This document shows positions 30,018-38,144 of a stretch of 64,000 nt of DNA, one piece after another. Origin of the DNA: SKPT01 sp040905445 (lineage in GTDB: Bacteria > Planctomycetota > Phycisphaerae > Phycisphaerales > Phycisphaeraceae). Under the pieces are notes generated by a model, which saw nothing but the letters and a program-made list of their open reading frames with translations, searched no databases and had not been told where the DNA came from. The DNA is taken from the NCBI GenBank assembly GCA_040905445.1, contig JBBDRN010000035.1, forward strand, positions 35,602 to 99,601. Direction: 5' to 3'. Position numbers and translations under genes: made by a program. Position 1 is the stretch's first letter. Each line of letters opens with the position of its first letter.

Positions 30018-30499
30018 AACTCACGGCAGCCACGAAGGCGCGAAGGACACGAAGGAGGCACGAAGAAAGGCAGGGGGAGAGGGTGAACGGTACCTGAAGA
30101 ACGCGCGCGTCGCGGCGAATGTCGTTCCAAGCCCCTCAAAAATGCGGTTCATCCGAGTTTCCGGGAGAGGTTCCCTTCTCAAAAAAGCCGGGACCGGTGG
30201 TCCCGGGGGGATGCGGCGTCGACGCTGCACCGGCCGGCGATCCGCAGCGTTGCGTCGACCACCTGGCGTCCCGTCCCTGCGACGACGAGGGCCTGTGGTG
30301 CGCCGGCGATCGCTGCCGCCGCCCCGGCACCACCGGTGCCGGCTTTTTACGGATTCAGCCCGCCAGGCAAGGGTCCGACCCCCGGAATGGCCGGATGAAC
30401 CCAAAATGCTCGCCCTCTGTCTCTGTTTCTCCGTGGTTCCCTTCTCTTGGCCTCTTCTGTCCCCTTCGTGCCCTCTTCGTGCCCTTCGCGTCTTCGTGG
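30018..30499. repeat. Repeat island between mreC and mreD (R5, R2 element, R5)
   Basis: 30018-30071 is a GAAGGCGCGAAGGACACGAAGG tract (degenerate R5). 30146-30401 is a 256-bp element whose ends, GGTTCATCCG and its inverse CGGATGAACC, extend inward through TTCCGGG and AAAAAGCCGG...CCGGTGG arms on both sides. Its left arm recurs at 63936-64000 and its hairpin at 10607-10634. 30411-30503 is a second R5 tract in inverse orientation (CTTCGTGCCCTTCGCGTC). No protein-coding potential is apparent. Confidence 0.75.
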
Positions 30500-31342
30500 C
30501 TAATCCGCCTCGCCCACCAGCACGCTTACCTGTGACAGCGACGTCAGCGGCAGGAACGGGCGCACGATGACGCGGCGGATGAGGTACGGCTCGTCCGGGT
30601 CACGCTCGACCGACGCGACGCGGCCGATCACGAACCCCTGCGCCTCGGCGGGCCAGGCGGTGTCGTCGAGGTGAGCCAGGTCGCCGGCTTCGACCTGCTC
30701 GTCGGGCCCGATCTCGGCGGTCAGCGCCTGCGTCTCGGGGTCGTAGGCCAGCCAGCCACGCCACTGGCGCTGCGGCGCGTCCATGGTGGGCGGGACGATG
30801 CGGGCGGAGACGGCCGTGTCCGTCGCGGTGATGAGTCCGACGTCGGCGGTGAGGGGCCCGGCGCGGGTGACGCGGCCGACGAGGCTGAACCCCCAGACGA
30901 CGACCTGGTCGCGCGCCACGCCGCGCTGGCTGCCGCGATCGATGGTGAGCGTCGGGTTCAGCCCGGCGCCGCCCGACACGCCGCCGACGCGGGCGCTGAC
31001 CGCTTCGAGCCCCGGGCGATCGCCGACGATCGCCCGCACCTGCCGCAGCGCCTGATTCTCCTGCCGCAGACGGTCGACCTCCTGCTCGAGCTGGCGGCGG
31101 TATTGCAGGCCCCGGCCGGGATGCGTCTCGTCGTCGAGCGCCAACTCGGGCGTCTCGGGACGGCGCAGGGCGCGGGCCAGGGTTTTGAGCGGCACGGCGA
31201 CGGGCAGCACCGTCGCGGCGAGCAGCTCGCGCGCGGGCGCGGCGAGCGTCGTCGCCACGCGCGTCGGCAGCAGGCTCGCCACCAGCAGCAGCGCCGCGAC
31301 GAGCAGGAGCCTGCGACGGGGTGTCAGGACGCGCTTGGGCAT
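30500..31342 (-). CDS. mreC: Rod shape-determining protein MreC
   Basis: ATG at 31342 opens a 280-residue product: a basic stretch, one membrane helix (LLLVAALLLVASLLP, residues ~12-30), a coiled coil ending LEQEVDRLRQENQALRQ (~95-115), and the two beta-barrel domains of MreC with IDRGSQRGVARDQVVV and GLVGRV-like VWGFSLVGRVTRAG. MreC scaffolds the cell-wall elongation machinery in the periplasm. The TAG stop lies inside the R5 repeat that follows. Confidence 0.9.
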   Translation of the reverse strand: MPKRVLTPRRRLLLVAALLLVASLLPTRVATTLAAPARELLAATVLPVAVPLKTLARALRRPETPELALDDETHPGRGLQYRRQLEQEVDRLRQENQALRQVRAIVGDRPGLEAVSARVGGVSGGAGLNPTLTIDRGSQRGVARDQVVVWGFSLVGRVTRAGPLTADVGLITATDTAVSARIVPPTMDAPQRQWRGWLAYDPETQALTAEIGPDEQVEAGDLAHLDDTAWPAEAQGFVIGRVASVERDPDEPYLIRRVIVRPFLPLTSLSQVSVLVGEAD

Positions 31343-31490
31343 GGGGGAGGAAGGCACGGAGGCACGGAGGGGGGGATAAAGGTGGCGCTTCACGGGCACC
31401 GTGGCCCGTCGCCTCGTCAGTGGGCGTGCGGCGTGCCGCGCAGTGTAGCCCTTGCCCCGGATGATGGATCAGGAATCAAGATCAGGCTGT

Positions 31491-31673
31491 GTCCGAAAAT
31501 TCGTGCTGCGGGTGCCACTGGCGGCTTGTCCGCCAGTGTGCGCCCGGGAGGCCCAGGCACTGGTGGACAAGCCACCAGTGGCACCCTTTTTCGGACGGAG
31601 CCCAGGAGTAGGAGTAGCAGGCGGGTCCTTCGCGTCCCCTTCGCCACCTTCGCCTCTTCGCGGTTATCCCACA
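31491..31673. repeat. R3 element with clover-like hairpins, then an R5 tract
   Basis: GTCCGAAAA at 31491 and TTTTTCGGAC ending at 31596 bound a 106-bp element. Each side carries a hairpin, GCCACTGGCGGCTTGTCCGC with CAGTG, and CACTGGTGG with ACAAGCCACCAGTGG. The two halves are inverted copies of one another. 31627-31673 is a CTTCGCCACCTTCGCCTCTT tract. Together they fill the gap between mreB and mreC; no gene is present. Confidence 0.75.
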
Positions 31674-31678
31674 AGGCG

Positions 31679-32731
31679 TCAGCCGGCGTCCATATCGTTT
31701 TCCATCGTGCTCTTCCACTCCTCGAGGTGCTCGAGGTAGATGGCGGTGCCGCGGGCGACGCAGGTCAGCGGATCCTCGGCGATGCGCACGTCCAGGCCCG
31801 TGGCGTTGGCGATGACCTGGTCGATGCCGCGGAGCAGCGCCCCGCCGCCAGCGATGACGATGCCGTTGTCGACGAGGTCGGCGGCGAGCTCGGGCTCGGC
31901 GCGCTCCAGCGTGCGGGTGACGGTCTCGATGATGGCGGCGAGCGGCTCCTGGAGCGACTCGCGGATCTCTTCGCTGGTGACGACTGTCTTGCGCGGTAGG
32001 CCCGAGATCATGTCGCGGCCGCGCACCTCCATGGTGCGCTCCTCGCCGACGGGCGCCGCCGAGCCGATCTCCTTCTTGATCCGCTCGGAGGTCTGCTCGC
32101 CGATCATGAGGTTGTAGGCCTTCTTCATGTGGTTGACGATGGCCTCGTCCATGTCGTCGCCGGCGACGCGGACGCTCTCGCACTGGGAGATGTCGGCCAG
32201 CGACATGATGGCGACCTCGGTCGTGCCGCCGCCGATGTCGACGATCATGGAGGCGGTGGCCTCGACGATGGGCAGGTTGGCACCGATGCCCGCGGCCATC
32301 GGCTCCTCGACGAGGTAGACGCGCCGCGCCCCCGCGCGTTCGGCGGAGTCGAGCACCGCCCGCTTCTCAACGGCGGTGATGCCGGAAGGCACGGCGATGA
32401 CGACGCGCGGCTTGACGAACGGCCGGCGGCCGTTGACCTTGCGGATAAAATACCCGAGCATCGCCTCGGTGATCTCGAAGTCGGAGATGACGCCGTCCTT
32501 GAGCGGGCGGATGGCGGTGATCGAGCCGGGCGTCTTGCCGAGCATCTCCTTGGCGACCCAGCCGACGGCGTTACCGTTCTGGAGCACCTGGTTGGTGCCC
32601 TTCTTGACGGCGACGACGCTGGGCTCGTTAAGAACGATGCCCTCCCCGCGCACGCAGACCAGGGTGTTGCAGGTGCCCAAGTCGATGCCCATGTCGACGC
32701 TGAACCAGCTCATGGCATTGTCGAAGAACAC
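31679..32731 (-). CDS. mreB: Rod shape-determining actin homologue MreB
   Basis: GTG at 32731 is chosen because GGAAGGGG lies seven bases upstream; it gives 350 residues. Actin-fold motifs are complete: DMGIDLGTCNTLV (phosphate 1), VIAVPSGITAVEKRAV, VYLVEEPMAAGIGA, DIGGGTTEVAIMSL (phosphate 2) and IVIAGGGALLRGID (adenosine). MreB polymers direct lateral wall growth. The gap upstream (32732-33058) contains the possible promoter region and R1 copy D. Confidence 0.96.
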   Translation of the reverse strand: MFFDNAMSWFSVDMGIDLGTCNTLVCVRGEGIVLNEPSVVAVKKGTNQVLQNGNAVGWVAKEMLGKTPGSITAIRPLKDGVISDFEITEAMLGYFIRKVNGRRPFVKPRVVIAVPSGITAVEKRAVLDSAERAGARRVYLVEEPMAAGIGANLPIVEATASMIVDIGGGTTEVAIMSLADISQCESVRVAGDDMDEAIVNHMKKAYNLMIGEQTSERIKKEIGSAAPVGEERTMEVRGRDMISGLPRKTVVTSEEIRESLQEPLAAIIETVTRTLERAEPELAADLVDNGIVIAGGGALLRGIDQVIANATGLDVRIAEDPLTCVARGTAIYLEHLEEWKSTMENDMDAG

Positions 32732-32951
32732 GCGTGCGCCCCTTCCGTGGGCCAAGGCTGCTGATCGACCGCCCGGGCAGACGCTGCCCGTCAACAGATC
32801 GACCGGCTACACGTACGGGGACCGTCCAGGCCCGCCCGGGACGCGCCCCCACGCTATAGATCGCCAGATCGTAGCTGATTTCTCCGACTTTTGTTGCAAA
32901 CCCCGGCGCGCGAACCGCCCGCGGGACCGCATGTGGCCCCGCCTCCGGGTT

Positions 32952-33042
32952 TAGAGCGCGTTCAATCCAACCGCAACGGGTGCCACCGACAAGCACCGCG
33001 GACTCCGCTTGTCAGTGGCACCCCACCCGCGACGAATGGGTT
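32952..33042. repeat. Short R1 element with one hairpin, copy D
   Basis: The left end TTAGAGCGCGTTCAATCCAA matches the ends of the 149-bp copies. Only one inner hairpin remains (GTGCCACCGACAAG and CTTGTCAGTGGCAC), and the right end CACCCGCGACGAATGGG is cut short. It looks like an internal-deletion derivative. Confidence 0.7.
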
Positions 33043-33058
33043 GCGACTGCGGGCGCGA

Positions 33059-33256
33059 TCAGACGCTCGCGGTGGCGCGCAGGGCCTCGACGCCCATTGA
33101 CAGCGGCGCGAGGATGTCCGCCGTGCCGAAGACCTCGGCGAAGCGGTACCAGGTGAACGCCACACCGAACACCAGCGCCACGAGGGCAATGAACAGCAGC
33201 ATCGTGTAGACGTCGGTGCGGGGCTTGGCTTTGCGGACCTGCGACATCTCGGCCAT
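33059..33256 (-). CDS. Small single-pass membrane protein
   Basis: The 65-residue product has a charged N-terminus (QVRKAKPRTD), one long hydrophobic helix (VYTMLLFIALVALVFGVAF) and a short tail. A second in-frame ATG occurs at 33247. It is encoded directly downstream of the coiled-coil protein gene and upstream of mreB on the same strand. No family is recognised; the topology would suit a small subunit of the neighbouring protein. Confidence 0.6.
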   Translation of the reverse strand: MAEMSQVRKAKPRTDVYTMLLFIALVALVFGVAFTWYRFAEVFGTADILAPLSMGVEALRATASV

Positions 33257-33291
33257 GGGTCAGTGTCCTTTGCGGCGATACGAATCGGGAA

Positions 33292-33342
33292 AGCCCACGA
33301 TCATCGGGGGAACCCACGGATTCGATCCGTGGGCCTCGGACC
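33292..33342. repeat. R6 palindrome pair
   Basis: AAGCCCACGATCATCGGGGG is followed by a better-preserved CCCACGGATTCGATCCGTGGG palindrome in part (the core is CACGGATTCGATCCGTG). It lies directly after the coiled-coil protein gene. Confidence 0.65.
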
Positions 33343-33344
33343 GC

Positions 33345-34214
33345 TCAGAGGCCCGCGGCGAAGACCGAGTCACCCTCGCGCGGGTTCTCCTCGATCAGCG
33401 TCAGCCGGCCGACCGCCTCGTCGGCGTCGACAGAGTCGATCGTCAGGCGGCCGAGGTAGGCGTCGTTGCGGTGGACCATGAACTGCATCCGCTCACGCAC
33501 GCCGTCGTTCTGCCCCACGTTGATCTGCACGAGGATCTCATCGCCCACCGGCTGAATCCGGACGATCTGGCCGTCGATGGCGATGTCCGGGATGACCTCG
33601 CCGCCCTCGACATCAAGCACGCGATTGCGCACGTCCTCGGGGAGCTGGGCGAACTGGCGATCGAACTGCTCGTTCTCCTCCTGCAGCGCGACCATCCGCT
33701 CACGCAGGCGACGGACCTGGCGATCCATCGCGTCGACCTCGGTCGTCAGCTCCGCCAGCCGATCGGACGCCTCGACGAGCCGCGTCCGCTGGTCGACCGA
33801 CTCGGTGCGGCGGCGCTGAAGCTCTTCGTCGAACGCGGCGAGCAACTTGGCCTGCTGGAGCTCGGCGGCGCTCAACCGCTCCAGCGACGCCTCCCACGTG
33901 TCCAATTGGGCGCGGGCCTGGCGAACCTCCGAGCGGGCGTCGGCCAACTGCGCCTGCAGATTCGTGTTGACGCTGCTCAACCGCTCGATCTCGGCGTCAC
34001 GCAGGCTCAGACGCTCCTGCAGCCGCTCGCTCTCCGCCTGACGCTCGTTCTGGGCGGCCAGGGCGCTGCGCTCGGCGGCACGAACCTCGGTTGCGGCGGT
34101 GCGGACGCGGTCGCCATAGTCTTCCGACTGGGCGACGAAGGAGACCGTCACCGCCACCAGCAGAATGGACAGAACCGTGACGAGAACGACGAAAACCTTG
34201 CTCAACGTGCTCAA
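33345..34214 (-). CDS. MreC-shaped coiled-coil membrane protein
   Basis: The start is TTG at 34214, with GAGAGGA six bases upstream. The 289-residue product has one N-terminal membrane helix (VFVVLVTVLSILLVAVTVSFV), a coiled coil from ~35 to ~195 (heptads such as RLRERMVALQEENEQF), then a beta domain containing QINVGQNDGVRERMQFMVHR and LGRLTIDSV. The DGVxxxMxFxV segment is a recurrent C-terminal module in planctomycete envelope proteins. The layout of helix, coiled coil and beta domain parallels MreC, and it lies upstream of mreB. The role is unknown; an accessory wall-growth factor is a reasonable guess. Confidence 0.75.
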   Translation of the reverse strand: MSTLSKVFVVLVTVLSILLVAVTVSFVAQSEDYGDRVRTAATEVRAAERSALAAQNERQAESERLQERLSLRDAEIERLSSVNTNLQAQLADARSEVRQARAQLDTWEASLERLSAAELQQAKLLAAFDEELQRRRTESVDQRTRLVEASDRLAELTTEVDAMDRQVRRLRERMVALQEENEQFDRQFAQLPEDVRNRVLDVEGGEVIPDIAIDGQIVRIQPVGDEILVQINVGQNDGVRERMQFMVHRNDAYLGRLTIDSVDADEAVGRLTLIEENPREGDSVFAAGL

Positions 34215-34422
34215 TGTGTGTCCTCTCAAGCCGCAGGGTTCGGGTCGGCGGGGCCCAACGGATATCAGCCACAACCGGCTTCAGCCCGGGGATCGCCCCA
34301 TTAATTACTGGACGGGGCGGTTGTTGTCAAACCCCGCCGACCGATTCCCCCCCGGCCCGGGCGACGCCGCCCGCCCGCGCCCGGCCTGCGCGGCCGCCAG
34401 AGCCGCGGCGTAGAATCCACAC

Positions 34423-35028
34423 ATGTCCAGCCTGCCGCCCGCCTCCGCGTTTCGGCACCTCATCGACCGCCTGGCGCGCCTGCCCGGGATTGGGAAGCGG
34501 TCGGCCGAGCGGATCGCCTTCTACCTGCTCCAAGCCCCGCCCGAAGAGGCGTTCACCCTCGCCGACGCGATGCGCCGCTTCAAGACCGACCTGACCCCCT
34601 GCTCGGTCTGCGGCAACGTGACCGAGGCGGACCCCTGCCCGATCTGTGCCGACACGCAGCGCGACCGGGGGCTCGTGCTGATCGTCGAGCAGCCCTCGGA
34701 CGTTGCGAGCCTGGAGCAGACAGGCATGTACCGGGGCGTGTACCACGTCCTGATGGGGCGGCTGGCGCCGCTCGAGGGGATCGGCCCGGGGGAACTGCAC
34801 GTCGAGCCGCTGCTGGAACGGGTGCGCCGCGGGGGCGTGCGCGAGGTGATCCTGGGCATGAACCCTACCCTGGAGGGTGACGGGACGAGCCTCTACCTGG
34901 CGCAGCAACTGGACGGGATGGGTGTGAAAGTGACGCGCCTGGCGCGCGGCCTGCCGACCGGCGCAAGCCTGGCGACGGCGTCGAAGGCGGCGCTGGCGGA
35001 GGCGATCGAGGCACGCCAGGGCATGTAG
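34423..35028 (+). CDS. recR: Recombination mediator RecR
   Basis: The 201-residue product begins with the helix-hairpin-helix (LARLPGIGKRSAERIAFYLL), followed by the zinc finger CSVCGNVTEADPCPIC, a Toprim domain with VLIVEQPSDVASLEQTG and ILGMNPTLEGDGTSLYL, and the C-terminal Walker B-like LARGLPTGASL. RecR works with RecO/RecF to load RecA on gapped DNA. It is a single gene divergent from the coiled-coil protein. Confidence 0.96.
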   Translation: MSSLPPASAFRHLIDRLARLPGIGKRSAERIAFYLLQAPPEEAFTLADAMRRFKTDLTPCSVCGNVTEADPCPICADTQRDRGLVLIVEQPSDVASLEQTGMYRGVYHVLMGRLAPLEGIGPGELHVEPLLERVRRGGVREVILGMNPTLEGDGTSLYLAQQLDGMGVKVTRLARGLPTGASLATASKAALAEAIEARQGM

Positions 35029-35128
35029 CGGGCGGGGGGCGGGAACGCCGGCGGGAGCGGGATGGGGGTGGCGGCGGGGGTGGCGTAGGGTTTGTTCTGC
35101 GAAGCTTCGGTTCCAATGGCGCGGAAAA

Positions 35129-35149
35129 GCTCCGCACAACGGACCCTAC
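35129..35149. repeat. R4 palindrome in the rpoN upstream region
   Basis: GCTCCGCACAACGGACCCTA matches R4 in the minus orientation. The 290-base gap around it also has G-rich microrepeats (35029-35085) and a weak promoter-like pair TTGATT...TAGTAT (35197-35227, 19-base spacer) that could serve rpoN. Confidence 0.6.
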
Positions 35150-35284
35150 GGCGCACAACGAAACCTGAGGCTGCTGAAATACCCCGGAGGCCGGCTTTGA
35201 TTTATCGCCTGCGGGCGTCGATAGTATGCAGCGTCGGCCCGGTCGCGGGCGCGGGGAACATGGCGGGGGACGTGGCGGGGGCGT

Positions 35285-35303
35285 ACGGCTTATCTTAAGC
35301 CGT
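35285..35303 (+). promoter_or_regulatory. Perfect hairpin just upstream of the rpoN ribosome binding site
   Basis: ACGGCTTA and TAAGCCGT form an 8-bp stem with a TCT loop. The hairpin ends immediately before the TGGAAGG that precedes the rpoN ATG at 35323. It is not followed by a U-tract, so a translation-modulating or mRNA-end structure is more likely than a terminator. Confidence 0.5.
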
Positions 35304-35322
35304 TGGAAGGCAGTGGCTTAAC

Positions 35323-36858
35323 ATGCGGATCGACGCCGGACAACAAATGCGCCTCGACCAGCGAATGAAGCTGGCGCCGCGCATGATCCAGTCCATGGAA
35401 ATCCTCCAGATGCCGCAGGCGCAACTGGAGGAGCGCATCGATCAGGAGTTGTCCGCCAACCCCACGCTCGAGCTGCGCGAGGGTGCCGAGGACGAGCCCG
35501 CCACCGAGCAGGACCGCAAGCAGGAGGAGCGCGACGACGGCGAGGGCGAGCGCGAGCTGCTCGTCCATGACGACGGCGACGGCAAGCCGGAGAACAATGC
35601 CGACGACTTCGAACGCCTCTCCAACATGGCCGAGGAGTACGGCGACGCCTGGGAGGGCAACACCTACGAGACGGGCGAGCCGCCGCTGCGCCGCATGTCG
35701 GCCCGCAACGACGGCGAGCGCGACCGCAAGCTCGACGCGATGGCGAACACGGCGGCGCGTCCCACGTCCATGCACGACCAACTCGTGGCGCAGTGGCACC
35801 TCGTCGAGGTCCCGCCCCGCGTCGCCGCGCTGGGCGAGCACGTGCTCGGGTACCTCGACCCGGACGGGTACGTGCGCACCGACAGCACGACGCTGCTGAA
35901 GAACGCGCCGTTCCAGGCGAGCGAAGCTGAGCTCGACGAAGCCATCAAGCTGCTGCAGCAGAGCCTGGAGCCGACGGGCCTGGCCGCGCGGGACGTGCGC
36001 GAGTGCCTGCTGCTGCAGATCGACGCGCGGCAGCGGCTGGAGCCGGACCTCGACCTGAGCCTCGAACGGACGCTGGTCGCGGAATATCTCAAGGACATCG
36101 AGGCGAACCGCATGCCGCGGATCGCGCGGTCGCTGGGGCTGACGGTCGAGCAGGTGACGCAGGCGATTCACAACCTGCGGCAGTTCCACCCGCGTCCCGG
36201 GCGGCTGCTGGCCAGCGACGTGCCGCAAACGATCTCGCCGGATGCGATCGTGGAGTTTGACGAGGAGGAGGACCGTTACGTGGCGCGGTTGACGCATGGG
36301 CAGCTCCCGCCGCTGGCGCTGAGCCGGACGTACCAGAAGATGTCGCGCGACAACGGGGTGGACCGTCGGACGCGGGAGTTCGTGAACCACAACCTGCGCT
36401 CGGCGCGGTGGCTGATCGAGGCGATCCAGCAGCGCAACCTGACGCTGCTGCGGGTGATCAACGTGGTGATCGAGGCGCAGCGGGAGTTTTTCGAGCAGGG
36501 CCCGCAGGCGCTGAGGCCCCTGCCGATGACAACGGTGGCGGACCAGTTGGGGATCCACGTGGCGACGGTCAGCCGGGCGGTGCACGAGAAGTACCTGGAG
36601 ACGCCGCGCGGGATCGTGCCGCTGCGGATGTTCTTCTCGGGCGGGACGGAGACGGAGAAAGGCGACGCGATGAGCTGGGCGGCCGTGCAGGCGCGGCTGG
36701 AGCAGATCATCAACGAGGAGGACAAGTCGACGCCGCTGAACGACGACCAGCTCGTCGAGGCGCTCAAGGCCAAGGGGATCGACATCGCCCGGCGGACGGT
36801 GGCGAAGTATCGCAAGCAGCTCGGGATTCCACCGGCGCGGCAGCGGCGGCAGTATTGA
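35323..36858 (+). CDS. rpoN: RNA polymerase sigma-54 factor
   Basis: The 511-residue product starts with the Gln/Leu-rich activator-interaction region (RLDQRMKLAPRMIQSMEILQMPQAQLEER, in parts). It continues with an acidic linker, the core-binding domain, the helix-turn-helix (VATVSRAVHEKYLETPRGIVPLR, in parts) and the RpoN box ARRTVAKYR near the C-terminus. Sigma-54 transcription needs AAA+ activators; in many flagellated bacteria it serves flagellar genes, several of which lie in this window. Confidence 0.96.
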   Translation: MRIDAGQQMRLDQRMKLAPRMIQSMEILQMPQAQLEERIDQELSANPTLELREGAEDEPATEQDRKQEERDDGEGERELLVHDDGDGKPENNADDFERLSNMAEEYGDAWEGNTYETGEPPLRRMSARNDGERDRKLDAMANTAARPTSMHDQLVAQWHLVEVPPRVAALGEHVLGYLDPDGYVRTDSTTLLKNAPFQASEAELDEAIKLLQQSLEPTGLAARDVRECLLLQIDARQRLEPDLDLSLERTLVAEYLKDIEANRMPRIARSLGLTVEQVTQAIHNLRQFHPRPGRLLASDVPQTISPDAIVEFDEEEDRYVARLTHGQLPPLALSRTYQKMSRDNGVDRRTREFVNHNLRSARWLIEAIQQRNLTLLRVINVVIEAQREFFEQGPQALRPLPMTTVADQLGIHVATVSRAVHEKYLETPRGIVPLRMFFSGGTETEKGDAMSWAAVQARLEQIINEEDKSTPLNDDQLVEALKAKGIDIARRTVAKYRKQLGIPPARQRRQY

Positions 36859-36881
36859 GGCGCTGGGTTGGGGGGGTCGTT

Positions 36882-37349
36882 TTAGCCGAGGATTTCGACG
36901 ATTTCGAAGCGTTTGACGCCGCGGGGCAGGTCGACCTTGACCACTTCGCCGACGCGGGCCTTGAGCAGGGACTCGCCCATGGGGCTGGCCAGGGTGACCT
37001 CGATCTCGTCGGCGTCGAACTTGCCGGTCGATTCGCCGACGAGGCGGTAGAGGTCGTCGCTGTCGTCGTCGAGGTCCCGCAGGCGGACGATGGCGCCGAG
37101 GAAGACCATGCCCTCGGGGATGTCGACGTCGTCGGCGACCTTGGCGGACTTGATGCGCTCCTCGATGCGGCGGATCTCGGCCTCGATCATGCCCTGGTCC
37201 TCGCGGGCGGCGTGGTACTCGGCGTTCTCCTTGAGGTCGCCCATCGCCCGGGCCTCGGCGATGCGGTTCGTGATGGTCGGCCGCTGGGCCTTGAGCTCCT
37301 GGAGCTTCTGCTCAAGACGCGCCTTCTCATCCTGCGTTATGAACTCCAC
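36882..37349 (-). CDS. greA: Transcription elongation factor GreA
   Basis: GTG at 37349 has GGGAGG seven bases upstream; the longer frame is not GreA-like. The 155-residue product has the coiled-coil with MGDLKENAEYHAARE (tip acidic residues that promote RNA cleavage) and a C-terminal FKBP-like domain with ITLASPMGESLL-type VTLASPMGESLLKARVGE. It rescues backtracked RNA polymerase. It is convergent with rpoN. Confidence 0.95.
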   Translation of the reverse strand: MEFITQDEKARLEQKLQELKAQRPTITNRIAEARAMGDLKENAEYHAAREDQGMIEAEIRRIEERIKSAKVADDVDIPEGMVFLGAIVRLRDLDDDSDDLYRLVGESTGKFDADEIEVTLASPMGESLLKARVGEVVKVDLPRGVKRFEIVEILG

Positions 37350-37652
37350 GGCAGAGCCTCCCAAGGCAAACACGTCATCGGCCGCACCACCCGCGGGCCG
37401 GCGATCCGATGCGGACCACGATCCAGTCACCATCGTAGCACACGCGCATCCGGGTCAACCACCCGCCCGGGCGCCGCCGCTGCGGCGTGGATGGGCCTGC
37501 CAGCCTGCATGATCGGCACAAGCCGTCGTCCGCGGCGCGTTCGTCGGCCGCGCGGCGCCGCGCGGGGGCAAAGAATTCGGTAAGCTACCTCCATATCCAG
37601 ATACCCGGTCGCCTGTTCAACGCCGGGTCTGAACCGTGAGGGGTTCCTGCCC
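37350..37652. other. Intergenic region with putative Rrf2 operator
   Basis: No gene is apparent. An AT-richer patch at 37570-37605 contains the dyad GGTA-AGC-TACC (37580-37590) and TATC-CA-GATA (37594-37603) in front of the Rrf2-type regulator gene. Such regulators commonly bind dyads over their own promoters, so this is a candidate operator. The rest is GC-rich without clear structure. Confidence 0.35.
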
Positions 37653-38111
37653 ATGCTCTACTCCAGCGCCTGCGCCTACGCGATTCGTGCCCTGACCTGG
37701 ATGGCGCTGCGCAAGCCCGAGGGCTACATGCTGCTGAGCCACATCTGCGAGCAGACCAACCTGCCGCGCCACTTCCTGGCCAAGATCTTCCAGGACCTCG
37801 TCCGTCGCGGGCTGCTCGTCAGCGCCAAGGGTCGCGGCGGCGGGTTCGCCCTGGCGCGTCCGGCGGACCAGATCACGCTCTACGAGATCGTCGAAGCGGT
37901 CGACGGCGTGGGGTCGCTGAGCCAGTGCGTCGTCGGGATGGCGCGGTGCGACGATCGGCAGCCCTGCCCGCAGCACGACGCGTGGAAGCCGCTGCGCAGC
38001 CAGATCCGCGACTTTCTGCAGGACACGAGCCTGGAGCGCATTGCCGGGACGCTGGAGACGAAGCTGCGGCTGCTGAACGTCGAGACCCCCGCCGAGGCGA
38101 GCGAGCCGTGA
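37653..38111 (+). CDS. Rrf2-family transcriptional regulator with a likely Fe-S site
   Basis: The 152-residue product has the Rrf2 winged helix (YAIRALTWMALR, LPRHFLAKIFQDLVRRGLLVSAKGRGGGFALAR, in parts) and then three cysteines in CVVGMARCDDRQPC at about residues 90-105. These match the ligands of the [2Fe-2S] or [4Fe-4S] cluster in IscR/NsrR/RsrR-type regulators. GAGGGG lies nine bases before the ATG. It probably senses redox, NO or iron-sulphur status; targets are unknown. Confidence 0.9.
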   Translation: MLYSSACAYAIRALTWMALRKPEGYMLLSHICEQTNLPRHFLAKIFQDLVRRGLLVSAKGRGGGFALARPADQITLYEIVEAVDGVGSLSQCVVGMARCDDRQPCPQHDAWKPLRSQIRDFLQDTSLERIAGTLETKLRLLNVETPAEASEP

Positions 38112-38144
38112 TCCCGCGGGTCGCCTTCCGCGGGCGCCGTGTGT

